A stretch of 64,000 nucleotides of DNA from Solirubrobacteraceae bacterium (lineage in GTDB: Bacteria; Actinomycetota; Thermoleophilia; Solirubrobacterales; Solirubrobacteraceae), in NCBI GenBank assembly GCA_030447785.1, contig JAUJOF010000004.1, positions 26,492-90,491 of the forward strand, written 5' to 3'. Made by a program: the position numbers and the translations under genes. Below, piece after piece: positions 20,772-30,072 of the stretch (its first letter is position 1; each line of letters starts with the position of its first letter). Under the pieces are notes generated by a model. That model made no database searches. It saw only the letters and a program-made list of their open reading frames with translations, and was not told the origin of the DNA.

Positions 20772-22210
20772 ACGCCCCGATCATCCGCCTCTTCGCCGGC
20801 GTGCTGGTGCTCTTCGCGGGCCTGGTCGGCGCCACCTCGTGGTGGACGGTGGTGCGCGCCGAGGATGCCCAGGACAACCCGCTCAACGCGCGCGAGCTGC
20901 TCAAGGGCCTCGAGGTGCAGCGCGGCGACATCCGCGCCGGCGACACCACGGTGGCGCGCTCGGTGCCCTTCGGCGACAACGCCTTCCAGCGCGAGTACAC
21001 GCAGGAGGCCGAGGCGATCTCCCACGCCCTGGGCTACTACTACCCGCTGGGAATCGGCGGCGCGGGAACCGAGCGCTTCCGCGACGACGCGCTGAGCGGG
21101 CAGGGCGAGGGCCTCGACACCCTCTTCGACCAGATCGCGGGCGCCGGCGCCGAGGTGGGCGACGACGTGGCGCTCAACCTCGACCTGGAGGCCCAGCGCG
21201 TCGCCCTCCAGCAGCTGGGCGGGCGCAAGGGGGCGGTGGTGGCCATGGAGCCCGACACCGGGCGCGTGCGCGTGATGGCCAGCGTGCCGGGCTTCGACCC
21301 CGGCGCCCTGGAGGACGAAGGCGTGTTCACGCGCCTGTCCACCGACGAGGACAACTCGCCGCTGATCAACCGCGCGACCCAGTCGCTCTATCCGCCGGGC
21401 TCGACCTTCAAGGTGGTCACGGCGGTGGCGGCCATCGACTCCGGCAAGTTCACGCCGAGCAGCACCCTGGACGGCAGCTCGCCGCAGATCTTCTCGGCGA
21501 CGCCGCTGTCGAACTTCGGCGGCCAGAGCTACGGCCCGGTCACGCTCACCCAGGCGCTCACGCAGTCCATCAACACCGTGTGGGCCCAGGTCGGCGTGCA
21601 GGTGGGCGGCGAGACCATGACCGAGTACATGGAGCGCTTCGGCCTCTACGAGCAGCCGCCGATCGACTATCCCGACGGCCAGGTGGAGGTCTCGGGCGTG
21701 TACGGCGACGAGGGCGAGCTGGTCAGGCCCTCCCAGGCCAACCTGGATCTGGGGCGAGTCGCCATCGGCCAGGCGGGCCTGCTGACCACCCCGCTGCAGA
21801 TGGCCATGGTCGCCTCGGCGGTGGGCAACGACGGGGTGCTCATGGAGCCGAGGATCACGCGGCGCGTCGTCGACCCCGACGGACGCACGGTGGAGAGCGT
21901 GGAACCCGAGCGCGTGCGCCGCGTGATGTCGCGTGAGACCGCCGAGCAGGTGACCCAGATGATGCGCAACGTCGTGCAGTCGGGCTCGGGCACCGCGGCC
22001 ACGCTTCAGGGCACCAACGTGGCCGGCAAGACGGGCACGGCCGAGATCGACATCCAGAGCAACATCAACCAGCTGTGGTTCATCGCCTTCGCGCCCTCGG
22101 AGGACCCCGAGGTGGCGATCGCGGTGACCGTGGAGCGCGCGGTCGGCGGACAGGGCGGCCAGGTGGCCGCGCCGATCGCCCGCGCGGTCCTGGAGAGCCT
22201 CCTGAACTGA
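20768..22210 (+). CDS. pbpA: Class B penicillin-binding protein (PbpA-type transpeptidase)
   Basis: 480 aa, single N-terminal membrane anchor ([20 protein letters not shown]), then a dimerisation/pedestal region and the transpeptidase domain. Active-site motifs: SxxK in PPGSTFKVV, SxN in [16 protein letters not shown]. It cross-links peptidoglycan with the RodA polymerase. Start chosen at the ATG overlapping the rodA stop; because of the rodA frame break, an artificial continuous frame runs into it from upstream. Its TGA overlaps the pknB ATG. Confidence 0.95.
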   Translation: MNAPIIRLFAGVLVLFAGLVGATSWWTVVRAEDAQDNPLNARELLKGLEVQRGDIRAGDTTVARSVPFGDNAFQREYTQEAEAISHALGYYYPLGIGGAGTERFRDDALSGQGEGLDTLFDQIAGAGAEVGDDVALNLDLEAQRVALQQLGGRKGAVVAMEPDTGRVRVMASVPGFDPGALEDEGVFTRLSTDEDNSPLINRATQSLYPPGSTFKVVTAVAAIDSGKFTPSSTLDGSSPQIFSATPLSNFGGQSYGPVTLTQALTQSINTVWAQVGVQVGGETMTEYMERFGLYEQPPIDYPDGQVEVSGVYGDEGELVRPSQANLDLGRVAIGQAGLLTTPLQMAMVASAVGNDGVLMEPRITRRVVDPDGRTVESVEPERVRRVMSRETAEQVTQMMRNVVQSGSGTAATLQGTNVAGKTGTAEIDIQSNINQLWFIAFAPSEDPEVAIAVTVERAVGGQGGQVAAPIARAVLESLLN

Positions 22211-24110
22211 TGCCCGAGATCTCCGCCGACACGGTCATCGACGGGCGCTACCAGGTCATCGACAAGCTCGGCGCGGGCGGCATGGCCGACGTGTGGGTGG
22301 CCGAGGACCTCCAGCTGGGGCGCAAGGTCGCCGTCAAGGTCCTGCACCGGCGCTTCACCGCCGACGAGGAGTTCGTCGAGCGCTTCCGCCGCGAGGCCCA
22401 GAGCGCCGCCGGCCTGCAACACCAGCACGTGGTGGCCGTCTACGACCGCGGGGAGTGGGACGAGACCTACTACATCGCCATGGAGTACCTCCAGGGACGC
22501 TCGCTCAAGGACGTCGTGCGCGAGGAGGGGCCGCTCGACCCCCTGCGCGCCGTGGACATCGTCGTCCAGATCCTGCGCGCGGCGCGCTTCGCCCACCGCC
22601 GCGGGATCATCCACCGCGACTTCAAGCCCCACAACGTCATCCTCGACGACGAGGACCGCGCCAAGGTCACCGACTTCGGGATCGCCAAGGCGGGTGCCTC
22701 GGACATGACCCAGACCGGCTCGATCATGGGTACCGCCCAGTATCTGTCGCCCGAGCAGGCCCAGGGCTACGCGGTCACCGCGCAGTCCGACCTCTACGCG
22801 ATCGGCATCGTCCTCTACGAGATGCTCACCGCCCGGGTGCCCTTCGAGGCCGAGAGTGCGGTGACCATCGCGCTCAAGCAGGTCAGCGAGGCGCCCGTGC
22901 CGCCCTCCCAGCTCAACGCCGCGGTCCCCCCCGAGCTCGAGGGCGTCGTGCTGCGCGCCCTGGAGAAGGACCCGGCGCGGCGCTTCCAGGACGCCGACGA
23001 GTTCATCTCCACGCTGGAGACCGTGCGCGGCGTGATGGATGGCTCGGCACCGGCGGGCACCGACACCACGAGCTTGCTTCCCCCGCCCGCCCTGTACACC
23101 GAGGACGAGGTGGTGGAGGAGGCTCCACGCGGACGCCGCCGGCGCTGGCTGTGGGCGCTGCTGGCCGGCCTGCTGGTGGCCGGCGCGGTGATCGCCGCGC
23201 TGCTGTTGACCGGCACCGACCGCGTGGTGGTGCCCGACGTGGTGGGCGCCGACGTGGGACCGGCAAGCCAGGCGCTGCGCCGCGAGGGCTTCCAGGTCGA
23301 CGTCATCCGGCGGCGAGCGCTCGAGCCCAGCGGCCTGGTCATCGGTCAGGACCCCGGGCCGCGCACCCAGGCCGAGGAGGGCTCGACGGTCACCCTGACC
23401 GTCTCGCAGGGGCCCGGGGAGGTGAGCGTGCCCGACGTGGTCGGCGAACCCGCCGACGAGGCGCGCGAGAAGCTGGAGGACGCGGGCTTCCGGGTGCGCG
23501 AGGAGGAAGCGACCTCGCCCAGCGTGGACGAGGGCGACGTGATCGAGACCCGGCCCGGCGCGGGCCGGCAGATCGACCGCGGCTCGGCCGTGACCATGGT
23601 GGTCTCCTCCGGCCCCGAGCTGGTCACGGTGCCTTCGGTGGTGAGCGAACCCCGCGGCCCGGCGACCTCCGAGCTGCAGGCGGCGGGCTTCCAGGTCGGC
23701 GTGCAGGAGGCGCCCAGCGACAGCGCACCCGGTACGGTGATCGATCAGACGCCGGTCGGCGGCGCTCAGGTCGCGGCCGGTTCCACCGTGACCATCACGG
23801 TGGCCGCCGAGCCCGAGGAGCCCCAGGAGGTCAGCGTGCCCGGCGTGACCGGGCTGACCCGGGAGGCGGCGGTGGAGCGTCTGTCGGCGCGCGGCTTCAG
23901 GGTCGACATCGAGGAGACCGACGTCGAGATGCGCAGCCAGGACGGTCGCGTGCAGTCGCAGTCGCCCAGCGGCGGCACGGCGCCGCGCGGCTCCACGGTG
24001 ACGATCACCGTCGGGCGCCTGGACACCTCCGAGTCGGACCCCGAGGACGACGGCGGCGGGGACGGCGGCGGCGGGGACCCGATGGCGGCACCGGCGGTGC
24101 CGCCCCGTGA
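22210..24110 (+). CDS. pknB: PASTA-domain Ser/Thr kinase PknB (3' frameshift, stop restored by one base)
   Basis: Cytoplasmic kinase (residues about 8-280) with GAGGMADVW, AVKVLHRR, catalytic loop HRDFKPHN, DFGIAKAG and SPEQAQG; juxtamembrane linker; membrane helix WLWALLAGLLVAGAVIAALLL; four external PASTA repeats (each starting VPDVVG, VPDVVG, VPSVVS, VPGVTG) that sense muropeptides/lipid II. In the given frame no stop occurs for over 3 kb. One added base in the GGC/GGG run around 24053-24080 gives a tail GPDGGTGGAAP and a TGA at 24108-24110 overlapping the ddl GTG, matching the GTGA style of this operon. Confidence 0.93.
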
Positions 24111-25096
24111 GGGTGGCGGTCCTCGCGGGCGGGCGCTCCTCCGAGCACGACGTCTCCCTGGCCTCCGGCGCCTCCGTGCGCGAGGGGCTCGAGCAGGCCG
24201 GCCACGCGGTCGTGGCGGTGGAGTTGGGACGCGACGGCAGCTGGCGCTGTGGTGGCGAGGAGATGGCGCTGCGCCCCGGGCACGGGCTCTTGGAGGTCGA
24301 TGCCGCCTTTCCCGTGCTCCACGGCGCGTTTGGCGAGGACGGGACGGTGCAGGGACTGCTCGAGCTGCTCGACGTGCCCTACGTGGGCTCGGGCGTGCTG
24401 GCCTCGGCGCTGTGCATGGACAAGGTGCTGTCCAAGGAGCTGTTCGCGCGGGCGGGGCTGCCCCAGGTGGCCTACGCCGCGGTCTCGCAGGCCCGCTGGG
24501 AGGCCGACCCCGAGGCGGTGGCCGGCGCGGTGGCCGCCCTGGGTCCCGTCGTCTTCGTCAAGCCCGCGCGGCTGGGCTCCTCGGTGGGCATCGCCCGGGT
24601 CGACGATGCGGCGCGACTGCCGGGCGCGCTGCACAATGCCTTCACGCACGACCCGTCGGTCATCGTCGAGGCGGCCAGCGACGGGATCGAGGTCGAGTGC
24701 TCCGTTCTGGGCCCGACCCACGACGCCCGGGCCTCCGAACCGGGGGAGATTCTCCTCGATGGCGACTGGTACGACTTCGAGGCCAAGTACACGCCGGGCG
24801 CCATGCGCCTGGCGGTGCCCGCGCGGGTGGACGCGGCGGTGCGCGACGAGGTGCGGCGCCTGGCCCGGGAGGCCTTCGCGCGCAGCGGCTGCGCGGGCCT
24901 GGCGCGCGTGGACTTCTTCGTGGAGGACGGCGGGCGCGTGCTGGTCAACGAGGTGAACACGATGCCCGGCTTCACCCGCACCAGCGTGTACGGGAAGCTG
25001 TGGGAGGCCTCCGGGCTGGCCTACCCCGAGCTGTGCGACCGCCTGGTGGCGCTGGCGGTGGAGCGCCACCGCGCCGAGCGCGGTCACCGGTTCTGA
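24107..25096 (+). CDS. ddl: D-alanine--D-alanine ligase
   Basis: ATP-grasp ligase making the D-Ala-D-Ala end of peptidoglycan precursors. GTG start, 329 aa: VRVAVLAGGRSSEHDVSLAS, HGAFGEDGTVQGLLE, VPYVGSGVLASALCMDK, ATP-binding KPARLGSSVGI, and metal/phosphate ligands RVDFF and NEVNTMPGFT. The Tyr in PYVGS favours the D-Ala rather than D-lactate type. It follows pknB directly and so sits at the end of the cell-wall growth operon; its 3' end overlaps the convergent kinase gene by 13 bases. Confidence 0.95.
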   Translation: MRVAVLAGGRSSEHDVSLASGASVREGLEQAGHAVVAVELGRDGSWRCGGEEMALRPGHGLLEVDAAFPVLHGAFGEDGTVQGLLELLDVPYVGSGVLASALCMDKVLSKELFARAGLPQVAYAAVSQARWEADPEAVAGAVAALGPVVFVKPARLGSSVGIARVDDAARLPGALHNAFTHDPSVIVEAASDGIEVECSVLGPTHDARASEPGEILLDGDWYDFEAKYTPGAMRLAVPARVDAAVRDEVRRLAREAFARSGCAGLARVDFFVEDGGRVLVNEVNTMPGFTRTSVYGKLWEASGLAYPELCDRLVALAVERHRAERGHRF

Positions 25097-26628
25097 GACT
25101 GGCAGGCCTCGGTCGCCGTCGAGCAGGACAGGACGATCTCGGCCAGCTCCACCGAGCTGACGTCGTCGGGGAAGTCGGTGATCCACACGAGGTAGTGGCG
25201 GAAGGGCTGACCGCCCAGGTCGAGCTGGACCTGCTGCACCTGCTCGGCGTCCCTGATGCTGGCCACGCGCGTCCAGCCCGGGTCGTCGATCTCGTCCGGC
25301 GGACCCTCGCGCGCCACCAGGACTTCCCCGCTCCAGCCGGGGGTGGACGAGGTGATCTCCATCCTGGGGGCCACGACGCCGGGGGCCGCGTCGACGACGA
25401 TGCCCACGCCGTCCTTCTGCTGGGCGAAGGCGCTGTAGCGCTCGGTCGACCAGAAGGTCGCGGGGTCGTTGTCGACCACCGCCCGCGCCTCCTCCGGGTG
25501 CTCGCCGTCGTCGCCGATCGGGTCGTAGTCGCTCGCGGCGCCGGCGCTCAGCGACACCGGGGCCAGATCGGGGGGCGGGGCGACGGCAGGTTGCTGGCCC
25601 GTCCCCCGTTGGGCGCGGTCGGCGGCCACCGTCAGCACGCCCGCCACGATGCCCGCGGTGAGCAGGCCGAGGACGACGGGGACCGCCAGCGAGGTGCGCA
25701 CGCGCAGGGGCAGGCGCCGGCGGCTGGGCTCGGGGAGGGTGCGCAGCACCGCGGTGGCCTCGCCCGTGGCCTGCCCGGCGCGGGCGGTCTCGATGGCCAG
25801 CACGTCCTCCAGGTCGCGGATGAGCGTGGCGTCGTCGGCGTAGCGGCGGTCGAGGTCCTTGGCGGTGGCACGGTCGACCACGGCGGCCAGGGCGGCGGAG
25901 ATCCCGGGGCGGCGGACGGCCACGTCGGGCAGGTCCTCGCGTACGTGCTTCATGGCCACCGAGACCTGGTTGGGGCCCTTGAAGGGCACGTCCCCGGTGA
26001 GCATCTCGAAGAGCACCACCCCCAGCGAGTAGAGGTCGGACTGGCCGGTGACGGCGTGGCCGAGGGCCTGCTCGGGCGAGACGTAGTCCGTGGTGCCCAG
26101 CACCCGCCCGTCGGCGGTCAGCCCCTCCTCCTCCAGCGAGCGGGCGATCCCGAAGTCGGTGACCTTGGCGGCGCCCTCCTCGTCGACCAGCACGTTCTGG
26201 GGCTTGACGTCGCGGTGGACGATCTGGCACTCGTGCGCGGCGCCCAGGGCCCGGGCGATCTCGATGGCGTAGGCCACCGCCTCGGCCACGGGCAGTCCGC
26301 CGTGGCGGCGGATGCGATCCTTCAGGGTCTCGCCCTCGACGTACTCGAAGACGATGTAGGGCGTGGCGTGAAGGGAGTCGCCCTCCTCGCCGGCGTCGAT
26401 GACCTGCACGATGTGGGGGTGGTTGAGGCGGGCCACCGCGCGGGCCTCCCGGCGGAAGCGCTCGAGCTGGTCGCTGTCGCTGGCGATGTCGCGGTGCATC
26501 AGCTTGACGGCCACCTGGCGTTCCAGCACCGTGTCGAAGGCGCGGAAGACCGTGGACATCCCGCCCGCCCCGATCCGGGCGTCGAGGCGGTAGCGACCGT
26601 TGAGGAGGGTCCCGACGGGCGACGACAT
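25084..26628 (-). CDS. Ser/Thr protein kinase with external discoidin-like domain
   Basis: 514 aa. Complete kinase domain (about 10-275): GAGGMSTVFRA, VAVKLMHRD, HRDVKPQN, DFGIARSL, SPEQALG. A membrane helix (SLAVPVVLGLLTAGIVAGVLTV, about 325-345) is followed by an external domain ASDYDPIGDDGEHPEEA ... ATFWSTERYS ... LDLGGQPFRHYLVWI, a galactose-binding/F5-8C-like fold resembling the external end of mycobacterial MviN. That similarity suggests a lipid II or cell-wall linked role (inference). It shares a 16-base intergenic gap with the divergent DsbA-like gene. Confidence 0.9.
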   Translation of the reverse strand: MSSPVGTLLNGRYRLDARIGAGGMSTVFRAFDTVLERQVAVKLMHRDIASDSDQLERFRREARAVARLNHPHIVQVIDAGEEGDSLHATPYIVFEYVEGETLKDRIRRHGGLPVAEAVAYAIEIARALGAAHECQIVHRDVKPQNVLVDEEGAAKVTDFGIARSLEEEGLTADGRVLGTTDYVSPEQALGHAVTGQSDLYSLGVVLFEMLTGDVPFKGPNQVSVAMKHVREDLPDVAVRRPGISAALAAVVDRATAKDLDRRYADDATLIRDLEDVLAIETARAGQATGEATAVLRTLPEPSRRRLPLRVRTSLAVPVVLGLLTAGIVAGVLTVAADRAQRGTGQQPAVAPPPDLAPVSLSAGAASDYDPIGDDGEHPEEARAVVDNDPATFWSTERYSAFAQQKDGVGIVVDAAPGVVAPRMEITSSTPGWSGEVLVAREGPPDEIDDPGWTRVASIRDAEQVQQVQLDLGGQPFRHYLVWITDFPDDVSSVELAEIVLSCSTATEACQSQNR

Positions 26629-26644
26629 GCGGTCTATTGTGGCG

Positions 26645-27454
26645 ATGCGCGTGCTCTCCGTGACGTGCTATACCGATCCGGCCTGCCCATGGTCGTGGGC
26701 GGCCGAGCCCGCGGTCCGGGTCCTGGAGGCCAGATTCGACGCCCGGATGGCCATCACCTACGTGATGGGCGGCCTCGCGCGCGAATTCTCCGACCCGCGG
26801 GCGAGCCTCGGGAAGTGGCTCGACGCGGCGGCCGCGAGCGGGATGGCGGTGGACGGGCGGATCTGGCTCGAGCGCCCGCCGCACTCCTCGTATCCGGCCT
26901 GCCTCGCCGTGAAGGCCGCCGACGAGCAGGGCCTGGGCGCTGCGCTGCTTCGCCGCGTCCGCCTGGCGCTGTTCTGCCAGCGCCGGCCCTGCGACCGCCC
27001 CGAGGGGCTGAGCGATCTGGCCCGCGAGGTGCCGGGGATGGACATGGACCGCTTCGCGGTCGATCTGCAGTCCAACGCGATCACCGAGGCCTTCGCCAAC
27101 GACCTGGAGCGGGTGCGCACCGAGTGGCCGGAGGGTCACGCAGAGTCCGGCCGACTGCCCTTCCCGTCCTTCGCCCTGCGCTGGGGGACCGGGGAGGCGG
27201 TGGGGGTCTTCGACGACGTCACCCCCGCCTCGCTGTTGGCCGCCGCGCGGCGCGCCGGCGCCGAGGAGCCCGATGCCCCCTTGCCGGTCGACGAGGCCCT
27301 GCGGCGCTTTGGCCATCTGTGCACGCCCGAGGTCGCCGCGATCTGCGAGCTGCCGGGACCGCGGGCGCCCGCCGCGCTGTGGGCCGCCGCCGCGGAATGG
27401 CGCGCCCGGGCCGAGCCCGTGGCCGGGGGCGCCGTGCTGTGGTCAGCGGCCTGA
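26645..27454 (+). CDS. DsbA/FrnE-family thioredoxin-fold protein
   Basis: 269 aa from the ATG at 26645. Begins with a beta strand and the motif TDPACPWSWAAEP, the FrnE/DsbA position for the active-site CxxC but with Ser in place of the second Cys, so classic disulfide exchange is unlikely without another partner. A helical insertion (AREFSDPRASLGKW ... FCQRRPCDRPEGL) and a late cis-Pro segment (LPFPSFAL) fit the family. Function unknown. A TATTGT hexamer lies just before it. Its end overlaps purM by 12 bases, tail to tail. Confidence 0.8.
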   Translation: MRVLSVTCYTDPACPWSWAAEPAVRVLEARFDARMAITYVMGGLAREFSDPRASLGKWLDAAAASGMAVDGRIWLERPPHSSYPACLAVKAADEQGLGAALLRRVRLALFCQRRPCDRPEGLSDLAREVPGMDMDRFAVDLQSNAITEAFANDLERVRTEWPEGHAESGRLPFPSFALRWGTGEAVGVFDDVTPASLLAAARRAGAEEPDAPLPVDEALRRFGHLCTPEVAAICELPGPRAPAALWAAAAEWRARAEPVAGGAVLWSAA

Positions 27455-28495
27455 GATCGTCACGCCGCGGCCGGGCAGCTCGACGGTGCCTGCGCGATCG
27501 GTGACCTCGCCGACCGCCCGCGCGCCAGGGTGGTGGGCGGCGAGGATCGCCCCCGCCCGTTCGGCGTGCTCGGGCGGGACGACCGCAGCGAACCCGCAGC
27601 CCATGTTGAACACCTCGTACAGCTCGGCGGCGGGGACCTCGCCGTGGCGGGCGATGAGGTCGTAGACCGGCGGGGGCGCCAGCGGGTCGTCGAGGCGAAA
27701 GCCTGCGCCGGTGCCCAGACGTAGGAGATTTCGCAGACCTCCTCCGGTGATGTGCGCGAGGCCGTGGACGGGGATCTCGCTGCGCAGCAGCTCGAGCGCC
27801 GCGCGCACGTAGACGACCGTGGGCTCGAGCAGGGCGTCGGCGACGCTGGCCCCGTGGAGCTCGGGCGGGCGGGTCTCGAGGCCCAGCGGCTCGAGGATGT
27901 GGCGGGCCAGGGTGTAGCCGTTGGAGTGCAGGCCGCTGGAGGGCACGCCGACGACCGCGTCGCCCGGCGCGAGGGCATGGCCGGTGAGGATCGCGTCGAG
28001 CTCGACGGTGCCGATGGCGGTGGCGCACAGGTCGAAGCCGTGGGGGGAGGGGTGGCCGCGGATGAGCTCTGGCAGGACCGCGAGCTCGCCGCCGGGGATC
28101 TCCACGCCGGCCTGCTCGGCTCCCGCCTTGAGGCCCCGGCCGATGACCTCGAGCGCCCTGGGGTCGGCCTGCTCGACGGCGAGGTAGTCGACCAGGGCGA
28201 TCGGCTCGGCGCCCACGCAGACGATGTCGTTGACGTTCATGGCCACGCAGTCGATGCCGACGGTGTCCAGCCGGCCCGTCCGCTCGGCGACCACGAGCTT
28301 GGAGCCCACGCCGTCCGTGGCGATGGCGATCCCCAGCGTGTCGGTGACGCGCAGGACGCTGGCGTAGTGGCCGGGGAGGTCGACCGTGCGCCCGGGCCTG
28401 CCGGGGTCGATCGCTGCGAGGACCTTCACGAGGGCGCCGACGGCGGCGTCGGACTGCCGGGTGTCCACCCCGGCCGCGGCGTAGGCGTCGGTCAT
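27443..28495 (-). CDS. purM: Phosphoribosylformylglycinamidine cyclo-ligase
   Basis: Makes AIR from FGAM in purine synthesis. The ATG at 28495 gives 350 aa: MTDAYAAAGVDTRQSD, TDGVGSKLVVAE, CVAMNVNDIVCVGAEP, DYLAV, GVPSSGLHSNGYTLARHI, AHITGGGLRNLLRL and VFNMGCGFAAVV, all AIRS-family motifs. The frame is open far upstream through uppP but without homologous sequence. The ATG overlaps the uppP stop (ATGA). Confidence 0.96.
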   Translation of the reverse strand: MTDAYAAAGVDTRQSDAAVGALVKVLAAIDPGRPGRTVDLPGHYASVLRVTDTLGIAIATDGVGSKLVVAERTGRLDTVGIDCVAMNVNDIVCVGAEPIALVDYLAVEQADPRALEVIGRGLKAGAEQAGVEIPGGELAVLPELIRGHPSPHGFDLCATAIGTVELDAILTGHALAPGDAVVGVPSSGLHSNGYTLARHILEPLGLETRPPELHGASVADALLEPTVVYVRAALELLRSEIPVHGLAHITGGGLRNLLRLGTGAGFRLDDPLAPPPVYDLIARHGEVPAAELYEVFNMGCGFAAVVPPEHAERAGAILAAHHPGARAVGEVTDRAGTVELPGRGVTISGR

Positions 28496-29391
28496 GGCTC
28501 TCGATTCTCCCCGGTGGCGCGGCGGAGCAGTGCGGCGGCGAGGGCGAGGCGGTAGAGCGCGAAGGGCCAGAGGGCCGGGCTCCGGCCGCGGTGGCGTGAT
28601 GAGGGGGGGACGAGGGGAGCGCAGACGAGCGTCGCCGCGAACGCCGCGATCGTCCCCGTGGCCAAGGCGGCGCGGTGCTCGCGCGGGAGCCCTCTGCGGG
28701 CCAACCGAGCGCCTTTGAGGGCGGCCGCGCCGGCGATCACCGGCAGCGCGACGTGGCGGGAGAGGATGCCGGCGTCGGCGCGCGCGTAGCCGCGGGCGCG
28801 CAGGACGGTGAGGGTCGCGCCGCCGCGGGAGATGCCCGGCCACAGCGCCGCCGCCTGGGCGAGGCCGAGCAGCAGCCCGTCCACGAGACCGGCCTCCTCG
28901 CGACGCCGGGGGCGGCGGGCCCTTCCACCCTTGCCGGGCGATCGCAGAAGGGACCACCTCGGGCGGTGGGCTGTCTTTTCCTTGCCTATCGAGGACAAGC
29001 CAGCCCACCCCGCGCGCTCGGCCCTGCTGTCGGCCCACCACATCGCCAGCGCTCCGGCGGTGAGCCCGGCGGCGGCGGTGGTCGGGGTGCCCAACCTTTC
29101 CTCGATGCGCCGCTCCAGCGCTAGCCCGGCCACCGCGGGCGGAGCGAAAGAGCTCGCCACCAGCGCGATCCGGCGCGCGTCGAGGCCGCCGACCGCCTCG
29201 GCGACCTCGCCCCGCAGGGCCACCAGCAGCGCCGCGGCGGTCCCCGCGTGCACGGCGATCTCGAAGGCCTTGCGCAGCTCGGGGTTCTCCTCGTCGCCCT
29301 GCGCCAGCGCGACGTGGGCCGAGGAGGAGACGGGCAGCAGCTCGGCCGGGCCGTGCAGGGCGCCGATCAGCGCGGCGCGCGCGGCCTTCAC
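28492..29391 (-). CDS. uppP: Undecaprenyl-diphosphatase UppP/BacA with a loop insertion
   Basis: Integral membrane phosphatase that recycles the undecaprenyl carrier used by peptidoglycan and the neighbouring polysaccharide locus. GTG start overlapping the DedA stop gives 299 aa. Catalytic motifs are present: ELLPVSSSAH (about 17-26) and LWPGISRGGATLTVLRARGY. Between them the cytoplasmic loop carries about 32 extra basic residues (GKEKTAHRPRWSLLRS ... RRPRRREEAG, about 127-158) encoded by a palindrome-rich DNA stretch (see findings). Confidence 0.92.
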   Translation of the reverse strand: MKAARAALIGALHGPAELLPVSSSAHVALAQGDEENPELRKAFEIAVHAGTAAALLVALRGEVAEAVGGLDARRIALVASSFAPPAVAGLALERRIEERLGTPTTAAAGLTAGALAMWWADSRAERAGWAGLSSIGKEKTAHRPRWSLLRSPGKGGRARRPRRREEAGLVDGLLLGLAQAAALWPGISRGGATLTVLRARGYARADAGILSRHVALPVIAGAAALKGARLARRGLPREHRAALATGTIAAFAATLVCAPLVPPSSRHRGRSPALWPFALYRLALAAALLRRATGENREP

Positions 29392-30032
29392 TCGCCCGGC
29401 GAGGGCTGTGGCCGGGGCAGCGAGCGCCGGCGGCGCCAGCGCAGAAACCACGCGCCGGCGGCGGCCGCGACCAGCACGCCCCCGACGATCACGAAGGGGG
29501 AGGCGGCGTCGACCACCGCGCCGGCGCGCTCCCAGTTCTGGCCCAGCGCGAGTCCCGCGTAGAGCAGCGCGGCGTTCCACACCGCCGAGCCCAGCGTGGT
29601 CAGCAGCGCGAAGGTCACCAGGTTCATGCGCATCGCCCCGGCGGGGATGGAGATCACGCTGCGTACGATCGGAATGAGCCGCGCGCCGAACACGATCCAC
29701 GGCCCCCAGCGGTCGAACCAGCGCTCGGCGACGTCGAGCTCGCGCTCGCCCACGTGCAGCCAGCGCTTCTGGCTGAGGATCAGCGGCCGGCCCCCGTAGC
29801 GCCCCAGCGCGTAGAAGGCCAGCGCGGCCACCACCGAGCCCGCCGTCGCGCCGACCAGCGCGGCCACGAAGCCCAGTCGCCCCTGGTCGACGTAGAAGCC
29901 GGCGAGGGGGAGGATGGCCTCGGAGGGCAGCGGCGGGAAGAAGGCCTCCGCGGCCAGGAGGAGGCCCAGCCCCAGCGGCCCGATGGCGTCGATGACGTTC
30001 CCGACCGTGTCGGTCAGCGCGCCCAGCAGCAC
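29388..30032 (-). CDS. DedA-family membrane protein
   Basis: 214 aa from a GTG at 30032; a longer frame would overlap the divergent aminotransferase. SNARE-associated/DedA features: EAFFPPLPSEAILPLAGF, a GATAGSVVAALAFYALGRYGG loop, RWFDRWGPWIVFGARLIPIVRSVISIPAG, the conserved Arg motifs, and several membrane helices. Members of the family include polyprenyl-phosphate flippases (UptA/DedA type), which fits the adjacent uppP in the same operon; that role is inferred. Confidence 0.9.
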   Translation of the reverse strand: MLLGALTDTVGNVIDAIGPLGLGLLLAAEAFFPPLPSEAILPLAGFYVDQGRLGFVAALVGATAGSVVAALAFYALGRYGGRPLILSQKRWLHVGERELDVAERWFDRWGPWIVFGARLIPIVRSVISIPAGAMRMNLVTFALLTTLGSAVWNAALLYAGLALGQNWERAGAVVDAASPFVIVGGVLVAAAAGAWFLRWRRRRSLPRPQPSPGE

Positions 30033-30057
30033 GCCGGGCAGCGTAGCCGCCGGCCGG

Positions 30058-30063
30058 TAGCGT
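30058..30063 (+). promoter_or_regulatory. -10 box of a probable leaderless promoter (aminotransferase)
   Basis: TAGCGT ending 9 bases before the GTG at 30073. One of several TAnnnT hexamers placed so that transcription would begin at or next to the start codon. Confidence 0.4.
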
Positions 30064-30072
30064 GCTCGGCCC

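Noticed and set aside
18362..22210. A single 1282-codon open frame across rodA and pbpA, read as a polymerase-transpeptidase fusion
   Set aside because: The middle part is out-of-frame rodA created by the 55-base duplication; the natural rodA end and the pbpA ATG are both visible with an ATGA overlap.
22075..27504. An 1809-codon open frame starting in pknB
   Set aside because: After residue about 630 it is an unnatural frame of ddl and antisense of the next kinase; GC-rich DNA has few stops.
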